Assembly (NCBI GenBank): GCA_022702545.1 | Contig: JAHRBC010000003.1 | Location: forward strand, 6,262,001-6,326,000 | Direction: 5' to 3' | Length of the DNA: 64,000 bases | From: Phycomyces nitens | Taxonomy: Eukaryota > Mucoromycota > Mucoromycetes > Mucorales > Phycomycetaceae | In this document: in pieces, positions 45,213 through 57,858 of the stretch | Position numbering within the stretch: the stretch's first letter is position 1 | Layout of the letters: each line of letters begins with the position of its first letter | Notes under the pieces: generated by a model | Told to the model about the DNA's origin: nothing | Seen by the model: the letters and a program-made list of their open reading frames with translations, nothing else | Database searches by the model: none | Program-made: the position numbers and the translations under genes

Positions 45213-46562
45213 ATGTCTTCTCATACTTACCTTGTACCCTACGAAAAGGTGTCTCCCTTGCTCATCCCAGAGATTGCAGGTCTCATTTGTGATGTTGTTG
45301 ATCCCAGAGATCTTCTCAGTCTGGTGCTTACCTGTAAAGTATTTTATGATGCGGCGTCCGTCCGTCTATGGCGCACACTTCACCCACGCTCCCTCCTCAG
45401 TCTTCTAAAGGTCAAAAGTACGCTTGAAGGAAAACATAGGGTAAAGAACCTGTCCTGCAATTATCACCAGCTCATCCAAACATTCCGCTGGTCTTCCCGC
45501 GACGACCCCACTTGCCGTACATTTGAACTTGAATTCTTTGAACACTTTAGCTTCCCTAACCTTGTTCAACTCGAATTCTCGTACATGGCAGCACAAAGCC
45601 AGACGCTCTGCAAGATGATTGCAGCCAGTCCACATTTACGCTACATTGATCTCTCTCACTGCTACTGTTTATCAACACAGGCAATCTTGCCACTCTTTCT
45701 TATGCCCCACCACCATCTCCAGACTCTTATTCTGTATGGATGTGGCCAAATGGATCCAAATACCCTCGCGACACTCATTATGCACCATCACCAGAGTCTG
45801 CAATGTGTCCGTCTCACGGATATCAGTGACAGGGTGCTCGAAGCCATTCAACATTGTGTTGTCCTAAAAGACCTTGGGCTAGAACATTGCACCGAGACTA
45901 AGCTATCTGCAGATGCTCTCTTACGCTTCAGTCGCCCCACAAAAACATGGACCGGATTAGGACTTGTGCGGCTACGGTTACGAGACATTGCAAATCTGAC
46001 ATCTGATCATATAAGAGGCATTGTCGACAGTTCACAATACACACTGGTGCACCTGGACATCAGTGAATGCAACAGACTCTCACGCGATGGCTTTAACCAC
46101 ATAGCTTCCCAATGTATCCTGCTCGAGACTCTCATGTTGGCCTACCAAGCAGGTGTGGAGGACCAAGCGATTCAGGTAAGACCAACTCTATCCTTATTGA
46201 TTTGGGTGGCTTATGTGCAATATACATTTTAGCTTCTAGTGCTGCATTGCAACCGGCTTCGACACCTAGATGTCTCTGGGTGCAGGTCCTTAACAGACGA
46301 GGCGTTTCGTGCGTTTATACACGAATCAGATATAACCCCAATTGTACTCGAGACCTTGGATGTGAGTGGATTGGAATCTGAGCTCTCACGTTCCATTCTG
46401 GGTAGCCTGTTGATGAAACTACCTTATTTGACAGAGATGAGTTTAGGTGCGGCCTATGATAAAGACGATGCCAACGAGATCCTCGAAAGGGTCAATCGTA
46501 CACACTCATCTTTTCATATGGACCTTGACCGAACCATCTCTCGCAAATCGAGTCCTTTATAA
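45213..46562 (+). CDS. F-box/leucine-rich-repeat protein (430 aa, two exons)
   Basis: Exons 45213-46175 and 46233-46562 (57-nt intron, phase 0). The ATG 45213 (MSSHTYLVPYEKVSPLL) is chosen because upstream in-frame sequence has no ATG. An F-box-like region lies at residues about 13-55: LLIPEIAGLICDVVDPRDLL, LVLTCKVFYDAASVRLWR. Then come AMN1/Fbxl-type leucine-rich repeats: LRYIDLSHCYCLS, LQTLILYGCGQMD, LVHLDISECNRLS, LRHLDVSGCRSLT, VLETLDVSGLE. Such proteins act as substrate receptors of SCF ubiquitin ligases. It is convergent with the ubiquitin hydrolase gene; only 77 bases separate the two stop codons. The target is unknown. Confidence 0.85.
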
Positions 46563-46639
46563 AAAAGACAAATAGAAAATATATTGTATCTTTATGAAAT
46601 GAAAAGAAAAAAAAGGGAAAAGGATTCTACATGTTAGTG

Positions 46640-47597
46640 CTAATTCTGCTGGGGCTGCTTGGTCAAGGCAATCGCACTAAAATCGGTCTCATCTGGATCA
46701 CGAGCCATGTGCTGCTTAATAATCTTGGCTGCACCACCAACAAGATCAGTGCACTTTCCATGATTGATTGGGAAAGGCTTGCGGCCGTCCAGTTCATATA
46801 GATGGTCATCGACATTGACAAAGCACGAGAAGTGTAGATTTACTTCATCGTCCAGATCAGGTGTCTGGGTCTGGCCTTGGTTTGCTGCTTCTTGGTGAAC
46901 TGAGGATAGTTCGGTGCAGTTCTCAAGTAACTCGGCTCTCTCGTCGGGTGACATTGGACCTGCCTTTTCTAAAAGGTTGCAGAGCAATCCAGGACCTAAA
47001 GCAAGACAATAGGTTGAGCATATTGTATGACATCAATGCTATATTCTGTGACGCACCAACTATTTCGTTATCGTTATTGGCAATAGCATGGAGAATGGCA
47101 ATCATTCCACAGGCATTGGCAATAGTCTGTTTAAAAAAGATAACATTTGGGCTAATGTTCTGCTCATGACGCGCTAAATGAGCTTCTTCTTCTTCCTTGA
47201 ACTTTTCGTAGTTTGGAGTCAAGGGAAATAAGAAGATGATGGCTGTAACAGGACGAGGGATCATTGCGAGTAATTCAGGATCGAATCCTAAAGACAAGCC
47301 AGCTTAGGACCATTTGATAGGGTTGTGGCCAAGAAGGCTGGGTGGGCCTTACCATAGACATCGACAAAATTCCATTGATCATTTACTTTGAGCCTATGGA
47401 TAATCTATTTGCATAAAGAAGTTGGCTGTCTCTCAAAATGACAAGGTTGGTTTCTTTTATTACCTTGTTCCACACCTAAAAGAAGAAGAAAGAAAAAGGT
47501 TAGTTGGCCATCGAGTCTCAGTCAATAGGCTTACGTCTGGATTGGCTTCAAGAGGTAGCCACTTTTGCGCAGTCTTATGGCTTTCTTCGTCTTGCAT
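46640..47597 (-). CDS. Ubiquitin C-terminal hydrolase, UCH-L3/Yuh1 family (237 aa, five exons)
   Basis: Exons 47597-47535, 47475-47464 (a 12-nt microexon, VWNK), 47404-47353, 47287-47057 and 46995-46640; all introns GT/AG, phases agree. The joined protein aligns in mind to UCH-L3 along its whole length (family about 230 aa): WLPLEANPD at the start, then WNFVDVYGFDPELLAMIPRP. Catalytic residues are Gln96, Cys102 (ANACGMIAIL), His174 (NLHFSCFV) and Asp189 (LYELDGRKPFPINHG), with the usual 15-residue His-Asp spacing. It cleaves small adducts from the ubiquitin or Nedd8/Rub1 C-terminus in the cytosol. The family crossover loop over the active site is present (KAGPMSPDERAE). It lies tail-to-tail with the F-box gene. 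Confidence 0.92.
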
Positions 47598-47810
47598 AGT
47601 ATATGTATATTTGAAAGAAAAGAATGGGAAAACGGGAAGAAGAGTAGTTGAAACCAAGAAAGAAAGACAGAGGTTAAATGACGTAATTCCAAGTCCGATG
47701 AAGACGACCGAGGTTCGGTTTGTTTTGTATTGTATTGTAATGAAGATGTGTTTCGGGGGAATATTAAAAAGACTGGTGTAGATGATTTAAAACAAAACAA
47801 AAAAGGTATT

Positions 47811-50076
47811 TTATATGGGGTTTACATGGGCATGGGCAGCCATAATACGCTGCAATTCCTGTAGAAATAGGGTCAGTATCAGCACAGATCCAGGATATCA
47901 TATCATCTTACATTCTGAAGGTCTTCAAGACTAGAGAGGTTTGCGCCTTCCTGCTGCAGGACAGGTCCCCGCTCATGCGTATCCAGATATGCACGCCCAT
48001 ACTTTACAAGCGCTGCAAGCTCAATGTCTGATATTGTATCAAGTGCCCGGCTTGGAGGCTGGCTGGGCTGAACCACCTTTTTGAGAATGGTGGAAAAGTC
48101 ATTGGCACCCTTTGGAGCCATGAGTGCATACTGCATCTGTTGGTTAGGTAGATTTGTACTTCGCAATACGCCATGTGGGAGTATTATGTCAATGTCATTA
48201 TCCCCATAGCGTGCGACCTCCATCCATGGTCTTGATGGGCCAGCATCATTCAACTCATCAAATGCCATTAATGCTGAATCTAGTTTCTGCAACATTTTGG
48301 CAGTGTCAGGATCAAGGATTGGAACAGGTGTCGTCTTGCGCTTGGGTACTATAGGTGCAGAGGGTCCAAATTGTCGCAGGATAAACTGTCCCGGTGTCAG
48401 TAAGCTTGCATGATCTCGAATCACATCTCCCAAAGATGTGTTGTCGGGCAGAACCTTTTCTTTTCCAGACAGCACAAGTGTCATTCGATACCGATTTCCC
48501 TTGGTTTCTTCTGACCTGTCATGAGCAAGGTGAAATTTATCGAGAGCAATCTTTGTGCACTCGGACACACTACAGTTGGCAGGTATCGCAATGATCTTGT
48601 CGATACGCTCCTGGGCCATTTCGGTTGCCTTTTTCTTTGATATTCCATTCCGAGGCAGACTTGGGGGAGTGTAGAGAGATATCTTGACGTACAACTCTCC
48701 TTGGCGCTCATTCACACGACGAATGCGTTTATGCAGATAGAATCGAATCTGGCTCTCCTCGAGCTGTTTTTTGGCCCGCTGTTGGTTAGAAGTCGTCTTG
48801 TTGAGCCCAAAATCAGTCCCGTTCAAATGTTGGGATAGTTGTTTAAAGTTGGTCAGTGGAGGCATGGGTGTAGTAAGATGTGCGGTTAAGGACTGGAAGA
48901 TGGCGAGTGGTTTATCCTGAGGTGCCAGCACAATCTCTTCATTATCCATTGGCTTTAGAGAAAGATAGTACTCGATTCCACTTGTACTTAATCTTCTCGA
49001 TGCCTTGGCTTCAATTTGGGATATGTGGAATCTTTCCATGGCCTGCATCAACATTTCCTCTGCCTTTGTTTCCTTTGTCACCAAAACTGAATTGTATGTT
49101 GCACCCACATTCAGATTGCCTGCGTACACTCTTAATACACAAGTCGACGTCTGTTTCTCTGCTTCTCTGACTACGTCTGGTGCTATTGTTGGAGACTGAC
49201 GTGGTTTATTACGAGTGAACAGTCGCCATAGGGTATCTGATGTTTTTCGTTTGGGGTCTTCTGTTGAACTAACTGGTGTTTCTGGAGAACCTCCTGGTGG
49301 TGAAGAAGGTCCTACACCACTATTGTTGGCGTTGGTGTTGGTGCTGGTGCTATGGGTTGGACTAGGTGAACCAGAAGCTGTGTTTTTGGCACTGGAATCT
49401 TCATCACCCAATGGAAGCACGCCTTCAGACTCTTCATAATCTTCTCGCCACTCTTCATCTTCGTCTCCAATGATCTGAGACTGGAATCTGATCTTATTCG
49501 ATAGTTGCACCCGTCGGGTGGGTCGTCGGGATGGTCGTTTTGGCTGGGTTGGGAAGGACTGTGGACTGGTGATCTTGACACGCCCATCAATCTCATTTGT
49601 ACTCTCCATTCGTGAACGCCTACCTCTGTATTCCGGTGCTTGTTCAGCCTGGCAAGTCTCTCAAATGGAGTCTATAAAATGGCCCATCAGATCTTCTGAC
49701 TTTTTGCTTGTAACAGCAAATATGCACTTGCCTCGATATTCTCGGCAGGGATATATCCCATTTCTGAAGTCTTCATAACCTTGACCATCCACCAATACGA
49801 ATTACTGTCGTCTGCAAGTATCAGCGTGTCTCCTTTTACGACAGAAGCTTGGCCGTCTACGGTGGCTACAAAGGTATGCAGAGCGTATACGAGATCAAAG
49901 TTGATGTTCTCGTCCGGAATGCTGAGTGATGAGGTCATTGTCGAGCTGTCATCTTCGTCTTCTTCTTCTTCGTCTTCTTCTTCTCCTCCTTCTGGATCCG
50001 CTGAGCTTCCTTCCTGGTGGCCAGGTTTCTCAGGACTTGGTCTGGGTTTACTGGAAGATGGACCGGCTATAAGCAT
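47811..50076 (-). CDS. SH3 and Ras-association domain protein (700 aa, four exons)
   Basis: Exons 50076-49732, 49671-49624, 49573-47912 and 47858-47811. The first intron uses a GC donor (GAG/GCAAGT), the others GT; all end in AG and phases agree. A Glu/Asp-rich N-terminus (GGEEEDEEEEDEDD) precedes an SH3 domain (residues about 58-117; VYALHTFVATVDGQ, YWWMVKV, MGYIPAENIE). After the splice, TPFERLARLNKHRN follows, a conserved extension of fungal polarity SH3 proteins. A Ras-association-like fold lies at about 260-355 (CVLRVYAGNL, EEMLMQAMERFHI, YYLSLKPMD). A second RA-like stretch lies at about 425-520 (LYVKISLYTPP, CTKIALDKFHL, YRMTLVLSGKE). Probably a scaffold linking small GTPases to polarity; no enzyme motif. 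The second intron's acceptor (GTCAAG) is the least certain. Confidence 0.82.
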
Positions 50077-53000
50077 AGTGTATATGTGTGTATATATGTA
50101 GTATGATTTTTTAAAAAAAAAGGATGTTTTCTAAAGAGTATGGATTTTATTTTGCATAGAAAAATCCAAAAAAAATTGCTAGGAAATTAAGAAAAAGAAA
50201 AAGAGTAGCTTGGACAAGTGGACACCTAATGAATGGTTTGCAGCCAGGCGTGGATCTAGACTCTATGACCGTCATTGTAAAAAAAAAACGAGGAAATAAA
50301 GTGTGACAATCAGGCCGTGGTCGCACAATCCAGAGTGGTTGATTATTGAGGTACAAGCAATAATTTATGGCTATCAAACATAAGCAGCATGCTCTTTTGC
50401 AATGTATGGTGATATGAGAGTAAAATAAAAGGTATATAAGTGAGGTGGATTATGTGGGAAGAATTAAGAAAAAAGAAAGGGACTTTTGGGCATACCTTGT
50501 TAGCTTTGGCTACAACAGACGGCTCTATTTCATAGCCACAAAGTAAATGTGGCTATAATTAATTGTACCTCGACAAGAGACTGAGAAGATGGGGTTACAG
50601 ATTAAATACCCTGGAGATTTGAATAGCCAACGTATGTTGATTGGAACACATGTTCCTGAAGATGGCAGGTCATATCCCGTTTGTGATTGACAGAATAAAC
50701 ATGATCCTAGGTAACATGCTGTCAAAGGAATGATTGACTTTTATAGCTTTGAAAAATCATTGACAGGCCCAAGGACGTCAATAAAGAGCTGCAGGATAAG
50801 TGTGATTTCATGTTACTCTGTCTAGGTTACTCGTCATTTTGCAATATATTCAGCTTAATCTGGATACCTCGCACAGATGCACCTTCTAGAACAGGACCTT
50901 CATGATTTTCCATAGGAAATATTATATATGTGACAGGAAAGGCAATATTGAGAACAGTGCAAAAACCTATGATCTCAAGAGCTTTTTTTCATGGTCAAAT
51001 CACGTTTAATACTGCAGATAAACGCCACCCAACAAAGGGACCAACACTGGAACAGCCCACCCAAATTTATCTTTAAGCCTAGAAATTCACCAACAGACAC
51101 TTAATCAAACTGTTGTTCTTTGTAGAAATACATGGCAAAATTATCATCCTAAGCACCCATATGGACCATGTTGCTGCTGGAATTCATTCAGGGGAGGTGA
51201 ACATGGTCCATGGGTATGAGTGTCTAGTTGAAGTAATCTATTTATGATGCTCTTTGTGAGATTATTGGACTCACTCGATGAATCCTTCTTGATTGAAATT
51301 GGATTAAAGGATTTGGACCTGGTCAGTAACAGTGACACAAAGATACCAATAATTCTATAATAAATGGCAGAAAAACCGCCAAAAATTGTGCGAGCCAACA
51401 AAAATATTACAGGGTACCATAAAGAGTATTGAGTGATTTCAAGGCCCATCAAGAGGTGTATATGAAAGACACATGTTTGGATTAATCTTATTATCCAAAT
51501 GTTCAGGCAAGTCAATCTAGGGGGTCTATAATCATTGATAATATCCTCACAGTATCTTCAAGAAAAATAAGGATATAGTGCGTTGTTTATATCCTATTGT
51601 TCAAATTCCATTGCAATCAAATTCCCTGCTGTATAATGGCCAGTTATGACCTGACATTAAGTGTACGAGTGGCCTGGTGTATAGCTATTGAGATATGTTA
51701 ACCTGGAACTATTAGCAAAGATTGACCCAAAATTGGATGTAGAGTTTGTATTTTACTAGGCTGTGATGTGTATACGGCAAACACATCAGTAGCAAAGTCA
51801 ACAACTGAACCTAACAACCAAGACTTTGATTGTAACAGGCACTGAAGATAATCTATAAGCAAGTCCTAAGCTTGATATCGATGACCCTCAGAGCCTATTT
51901 ACAGCCATAAAACTATAGTAATTAGATTCTGAGGGAATACAACGAATGTTGACATTAATGTTTATAAAGCTTCTAATTGCGGATGCAACTAGTATTTTGA
52001 ATGGTTAGTGTTATTGGCCAAGGAACTTTCCATAGTGTATATTCTTTGGATAGTATAAAGAATTAAGTGAGAAGGTGTGGGTGCTAATAAAGTGATTGAC
52101 GGTAGAGATGAAGTGAATGCTCAGATGTAAAGAGCTGGTGATGCATAGTTGTGGGCCATGCAAGACAGATTAGAATGAATGTTGGAATGTACTGTTGAGT
52201 GATGTAAATATGGCGCAAGCAGTTGAATATTCCAAATATAAAAACAAGATGGGAGGTTACGTTGAAGGATAAAGATGGTACACGTAGATTATTGTAATGA
52301 AGGGTTGGTGATGCATAGATTCTTTTTAGACAGAGTAAAATGAAGATGATATTCAAAGTGCTTGACACCCTCTAAGTATCAAGGCAGTAATAATAAATAT
52401 CAATAAAGTATTATTGATTCATTTTCATTTATTTTTGATTTGGGGTTTTTTTACACCGTGTTTGTTAAGACACATATTGGTGCTCCACAGCATTCCCCCA
52501 CCAATGAGAAAAGCTTAAAAAAAACTCATTTGGGGCTGGGCAGATAAATGTCCTCGCCAGTAATCAGCATATTGCGGGGGGTTTATGTTTGTGGGGTCAT
52601 GACAGTGCAAGCACATGTTCGGCAGACCGTACATAGGAGGCAATAGCTGTGGAAAGACAATAATTTATCAACCACTGTGAATAAAGAAAGAGAGAAAGGA
52701 ATTGGCAAGTTTCGACCTCTTATTTATAGACAAATCCATCGGTGTTTAAATAAAATAAATTTTTAAAACGCAAGTCACGGAGTGGGAATATTTTCTTTGG
52801 CGGTGGCTTGTAGGTTTTCACGTGAGTTCCATAACATTCTCTTGGAAAACACCTAGTAAAAAATACATATTATAGTGTATTTATTGTTAATCTCTTTAAA
52901 TACAAAGCATCACTCTTTTAAAATATAAATAAGCTCTTTAAATAGAGGCCACAGTTGCAAGCGTATCTAAAGAATTTATTATTTAGTATCGCCTATTTAA

Positions 53001-54206
53001 AAAAAGAGGTTTCTCAAGTACCACATACTACCCGAACCTTTAATCCGTGCTCGTTTATACACATTTTATTACTCTTTTTTACGGTATAATATTGTATTTA
53101 TTAAATGGCTTTGTTATTTAAGCCATATAAAGAGTATTTACTGAATAGAATTCAAGTATAATGCAAAGGATAACATCGTTAAATATTGCATTTACATCGA
53201 ATCGCTCATAATTAATAGATTGGAAAAACAAAATACACAAAAGAAGTATTTAAAGGGCTTTAAAAGGGGTAATAGCTGGTGAATTACACAATTACGGAAG
53301 ATTAATATCTCATTATATAACTATGAAATTATATAAAGTCCCGCAAAATGTACATATCGAAACATGTTTTTTGCTAAAACAGACAGGCAAAAGATGCCTT
53401 TACCTACGAATACTTGACAATGTCCATATGTTTCCGCTACATTAAAAATCTCACAAAGAGAAAACAGTTGATCCGCACAATATTTGACCTCCTAGGTCAC
53501 TCTTCCGCCAGACATATACCTTGATTATGGCCTTGATCATGTCTCCACCTCGAGAGCTTGGATCGGTCATGGCCTTTCTCTTCTTATTCTCATCTAGATC
53601 ACTTGGAGGCTTTTCTACCTCTGAAATCGGGTCAGTTTTGCAAATATGCCTGCTTACTTCCAAAGTAATACTCCAGGATAATCATCCTCACCTGGATACT
53701 GTAGAGATATACATGTTTTTTATTTTTACTTTCCACATTGTGGTATGTACACCACAATTGAGTGAAGCATAGGCTCCACAACCAATATCTACTTACCACT
53801 TGCTAATGACTCTGCCAAGTTAGCATCTCAAGAACAGCTACACAAAATGCGTACAATTTAAACTTTTACAGTGATAACCAACCATTACACAGTAGAGGTT
53901 AAAATATAATATAACTATAATAAAAATTATATAAACCACCATAGTATTTATTTCTTCAATAAATAACGCTCTCAAAGTATCTATAAGCTCCTAGCCTCTA
54001 AACTACTACAAAATTTATTATTGAGGTCTGGGCTTTCTTATTCGTTTTTGTTCCACTTGTTGTGGTTTGTACCTCTGTCCCACATTACACTAGGCTTGTT
54101 GTACTATTTTGACATTGTAATTAGTATAAAAAGCCATTAAAACTTTCTTTTTCAAAAACTAAAACCTCTCTTTTCCTTATCTTAATATTCAGAGTCCCAC
54201 TTTAAT
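50077..54206. other. 4.1-kb AT-rich spacer
   Basis: No supported gene. A 123-codon minus ORF (51144-51515) is hydrophobic then Ser/His-rich and unrecognised. A 70-codon minus ORF (53451-53663) containing KPPSDLDENKKRKAM looks like old coding sequence. 52740-53440 is extremely AT-rich. TATAAAAAGCC at about 54123 lies some 80 bases before the next ATG and may be the TATA box of the F-box gene. Confidence 0.4.
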
Positions 54207-56034
54207 ATGCTTTTAACAGACTTGCCGCGAGAGATCTTGTACAAACTTGTGTATTTTCTTTCCCTCAAAGACAAGGCCTCTTGCTCTTTGGTGTGCAAGT
54301 CATGGAAAGACGTCTTCCAGCATTCAATGTACTCTGATCTAATTATAAAAAACGACAAGACCTTGAACGATATTATTAATCCATCCCAGGATACCCAACA
54401 CAACTATCATGAAACGGCACACCTTGTACGATACCTGTATTTAATTCATTTTCGGCCAATAACAGATGAAGAGCTCTACTCCCTGCAGACTATCATTCCA
54501 AATATAAAGTATCTGGATTGCAGAAAAATTTGTATAAGCAAAATCGATTTTGGAATTAAGGCTAACTGGCACCTTTGGAAATCGCTGACAGAACTCTACA
54601 TTAATCTCGACTATTCATCTACAACTGACATGAAGAATAAAATAGTAAAAGTAATCCTGCGATTACCACTCCTGAGACGACTAGAGATTCTGAGTGAAGG
54701 TTGGCGGGATAGTATCGCATTATTCTCACTAAGCGACTTTGAGCTCATTCACTCGCATCTAAACCACCTTGGACTTCTAATGCTGGAGATAAACTTATCA
54801 ACCATATCCGAAACCGACCTTAAATACATAGCAAGTGTATCACCGGCCACAAAGATGCGAAGCTTGAACATAGTTTCCGTAAACACAAACAGTCGATGGC
54901 TTTACTATTTTACTCGCAAATATCCCAATCTGCATACGCTTGAGTATACTTCAGAAGACGTCTTGCCCAGTTCCAAAGAACAAAGAGAGAGCACAATAGC
55001 ACTATTTCAAAAAATTCCTCTGACATTTCGACATCTAACAACATTAATAATCGAATATCCCAGTTGTGAAGGGGAAAATATATTTTTTTGGGATATAATC
55101 AACCTTTGCAATATACCGCTAAAACACATCGATTGTCATTAACATACCATATGATGACGATTATTTTGACACTATCTGTATGATTCCCGAGCGCATCGCA
55201 CGGAACTGTATCTCCAAGTTATCGAATACCACTGAATCATTTCGTTTGGAATGCTCAATGCTATATACGACTCCAATAAACTTGATGGAGTTAAAGGACA
55301 ATCTTTACAATTTGGTTCAGCTGGATATCAAAACTTCAGCCACGTCTGTTGAGCTGGATACCATTCTCTGTGCAGCACCTCGTTTGAAATCACTCTCACT
55401 AAGCACTCCTCATTTCACACTTAAAGATGAACTCTACAACGCAAATAGATATGGACTCCAGTCATTCAAAGTATATCGCTCACAAATCACAGCAGATGTT
55501 CTTCGGTTTCTGTCGTTCCACTGCAGAAGTTTGAAGGATTTGGCTATGACCAGATCAACAGTATACGGCAGCTTTACATCACCTGGGTGTCTGTTTATTG
55601 ACATGACCTACAGCCGTTTAGAGACACTAGATATAAATTACACAAAATTCATTATACAAGGAAGCAAGGAGTGTCCAGAAAATGCACACATAACTCTTAT
55701 TACTCGACCAGTTGACGATATTCCCCCAAAACAAGATTACGATCCCAATGTCTTGCCGGTTGTTATTGGAGGTCCACGTACTAGAGCCCATTATGACTGG
55801 CTTTACAGTGGTAAATCCAGAGGTCTCCATACTTTGCCAAAACAACATAGCTCCCGTCTCATGAAGTTTTTATCCAACTATGAAGAAAACAAAAGAATTG
55901 TTATAGAGAGAACTCTTAGCATGAAAAGAAAAACCCCGTCTGAGCAATGGAAGAATACTTATGCTTTTGGATATACAAAGATAAAACTTGGATATGTAGC
56001 CCGTGGTTATACTATACGTATTCCCCGTAGATAA
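54207..56034 (+). pseudogene. F-box/LRR protein interrupted by a one-base frameshift
   Basis: The ATG at 54207 opens 311 codons with a clear F-box (LTDLPREILYKLVYFLSLKD, SLVCKSWKDVF) and irregular leucine-rich repeats (LLRRLEILSEGW, LHTLEYTSED). The frame ends at a TAA right after CNIPLKHID. One base extra at about 55133-55134 explains it: skipping it gives PLKHID followed by VINIPYDDDYFDTICM. The ORF then continues open to 56034 with more LRRs (PRLKSLSLSTPHF, SLKDLAMTRST) and a basic tail. The whole would be about 605 residues. The absence of any other lesion over 1.8 kb suggests a recent mutation or a sequencing error. If real, the N-terminal 311-aa product still has the F-box. Confidence 0.8.
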
Positions 56035-57858
56035 GCCTATTGTTCTTGAACCAAAAAAAAAGTAACCACCTTATTCAGTTTGTTTCCAGTTATTTAAAAA
56101 CATTATGCCACGTTCCAACCATAGTGACATTATTATATACATATATAATAGTAGTTATTCTTATTTCTTCCTTTACAGCATTTCTTTACTGCAAGTCTAT
56201 ATAAAGCGTTAAAAAAATGACAATGTCTATTGACTTTTGGCTTAACTTATAATGTACACTCAATTTACAGTTGGCAAGAAGAAACCATCGCATCGCATGA
56301 TGAGCAAAGAATACTCGGAACTGTTTAAAATATGCATGAGTTGAACTTCTATAACAAAGTATTGTGTATACAACATTTCTGATTTTCCTTGAAAGAAATC
56401 AAGATCATTGCCATAGTGCTTGGTCTAGAGTCAACATGGTGCTTATTAAAAAAAGTTACTAATTGTTTTGGGTTTGCTTTGTTTTTGAATATATATATAT
56501 ATATATTGCGGTTTTATTGAAGATTCGTCTCTTCTTTTTGGTATATATTGAAAAACCATTTCAATTGTTTGCAAGGACATAAAAGATCGTTTGACAAAAT
56601 AAGATGGGAAATCGAGGTTAATACCCACAAATTCCATTCAGACAATTTGAAAAGGTTCTCCAAGGCTATATATACGACAAAAGGACCTTTATCCAATTGG
56701 TTGTTGAGCTCATTTATAGAACAATACAAAGCAGCTACACGCCCGCACACCATGCCCGAGATAATAAAAAAAAGGCACTTTACAGTGGGTGGAAGTATTT
56801 TTGTGCCATAAAGTTTCAGGCAATTGTTATTTCCAATCAAATAACCAGTATATTGATGTACATTGGTTCAAGGCGGGATCTTCAAGTGCTTACCATCTTA
56901 AAGGCCAAAAAATATTAAATGAAAGTATCTGTAGCTCTCTTTCTTTCTTTCTCTCGTTGCTCTGAGGTATATTTTACTTCTTTGATGCTCTATCAAAAAC
57001 AGTAAATAATTGCCAATGTTTATGACATTTTTTTTTCCTTTGAAAAAGTAGGGGACCTTTATATTGGAAATCACATCTTCTTACTGGCTGTTTTGGTAGT
57101 CTTGATGATAGATAATACAAAATATTGAATGGCAAGAAATATACAATAACTTTTGACATCAAGACCTCTTAAACTCTTATTATAATAATATACTCTCGCA
57201 TCAGTTGGTAATTTGCTTATAGTAACAAGAGATCTGAGGAATGCTTAATACTAAAAACAAAACAGAAAAGTTTCATTTAATTATCCCATAATTATCTTGA
57301 CATCTTATTTTACCTCTTATCAAAAGATGGTTGAATAATTTAACAAAAATAAACTGCATAATAGTATACTCGAGACTCGTTCAACTAGCTATTATACATC
57401 TTTAAAACCTTTATCTCATAAACTACAACCAATAGCATCCCCCTTCCCTTTTGGTTTCTTTAAATTGCTTGGGATTTTATGAATGGAACCCCAACAGCAC
57501 ATGCTTTTCATAAATATTCAAAATGTCCACAGCCAAGATGAAATCTAAACTGTTGAGAATTGCTAAACCAATATAATCTTTATTCGACACTTTCATTATT
57601 TCTGCAAGACAAGAAATGTGGCCTTTATAAAGAAGAATACTTTTATGATTGCACAAGTCTGTCAGCCACGCTGGATACATGTAAAAAGGGCCTTTCTATG
57701 TAGGACACGTGCCTTGTTTTTGCGTCACATTAACGTGTAAATAGCATCCTTAAATTGATTTCTTGTAACTTGCCTTGGTCACCCCATGTGACAGCGTCAT
57801 AGAACCCCACCTTTTCTGGATAGTTTATTGTCTCCTTCCTTGTCCGTATAACTTGTTA
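56035..57858. other. Spacer with possible old coding fragments
   Basis: The segment 56514-56840 is open on both strands (87 codons plus, 108 codons minus, the latter with MVCGRVAALYCSINELNNQL), and 57477-57680 is open on the minus strand (LAEIMKVSNKDYIGLAILNS). These look like remnants of one or more genes or repeats that I cannot identify. (TA)n occurs at 56491-56505. Confidence 0.35.

Noticed and set aside
51144..51515. 123-codon hydrophobic ORF
   Set aside because: Composition fits random AT-rich reading; no signal, domain or flanking gene features.
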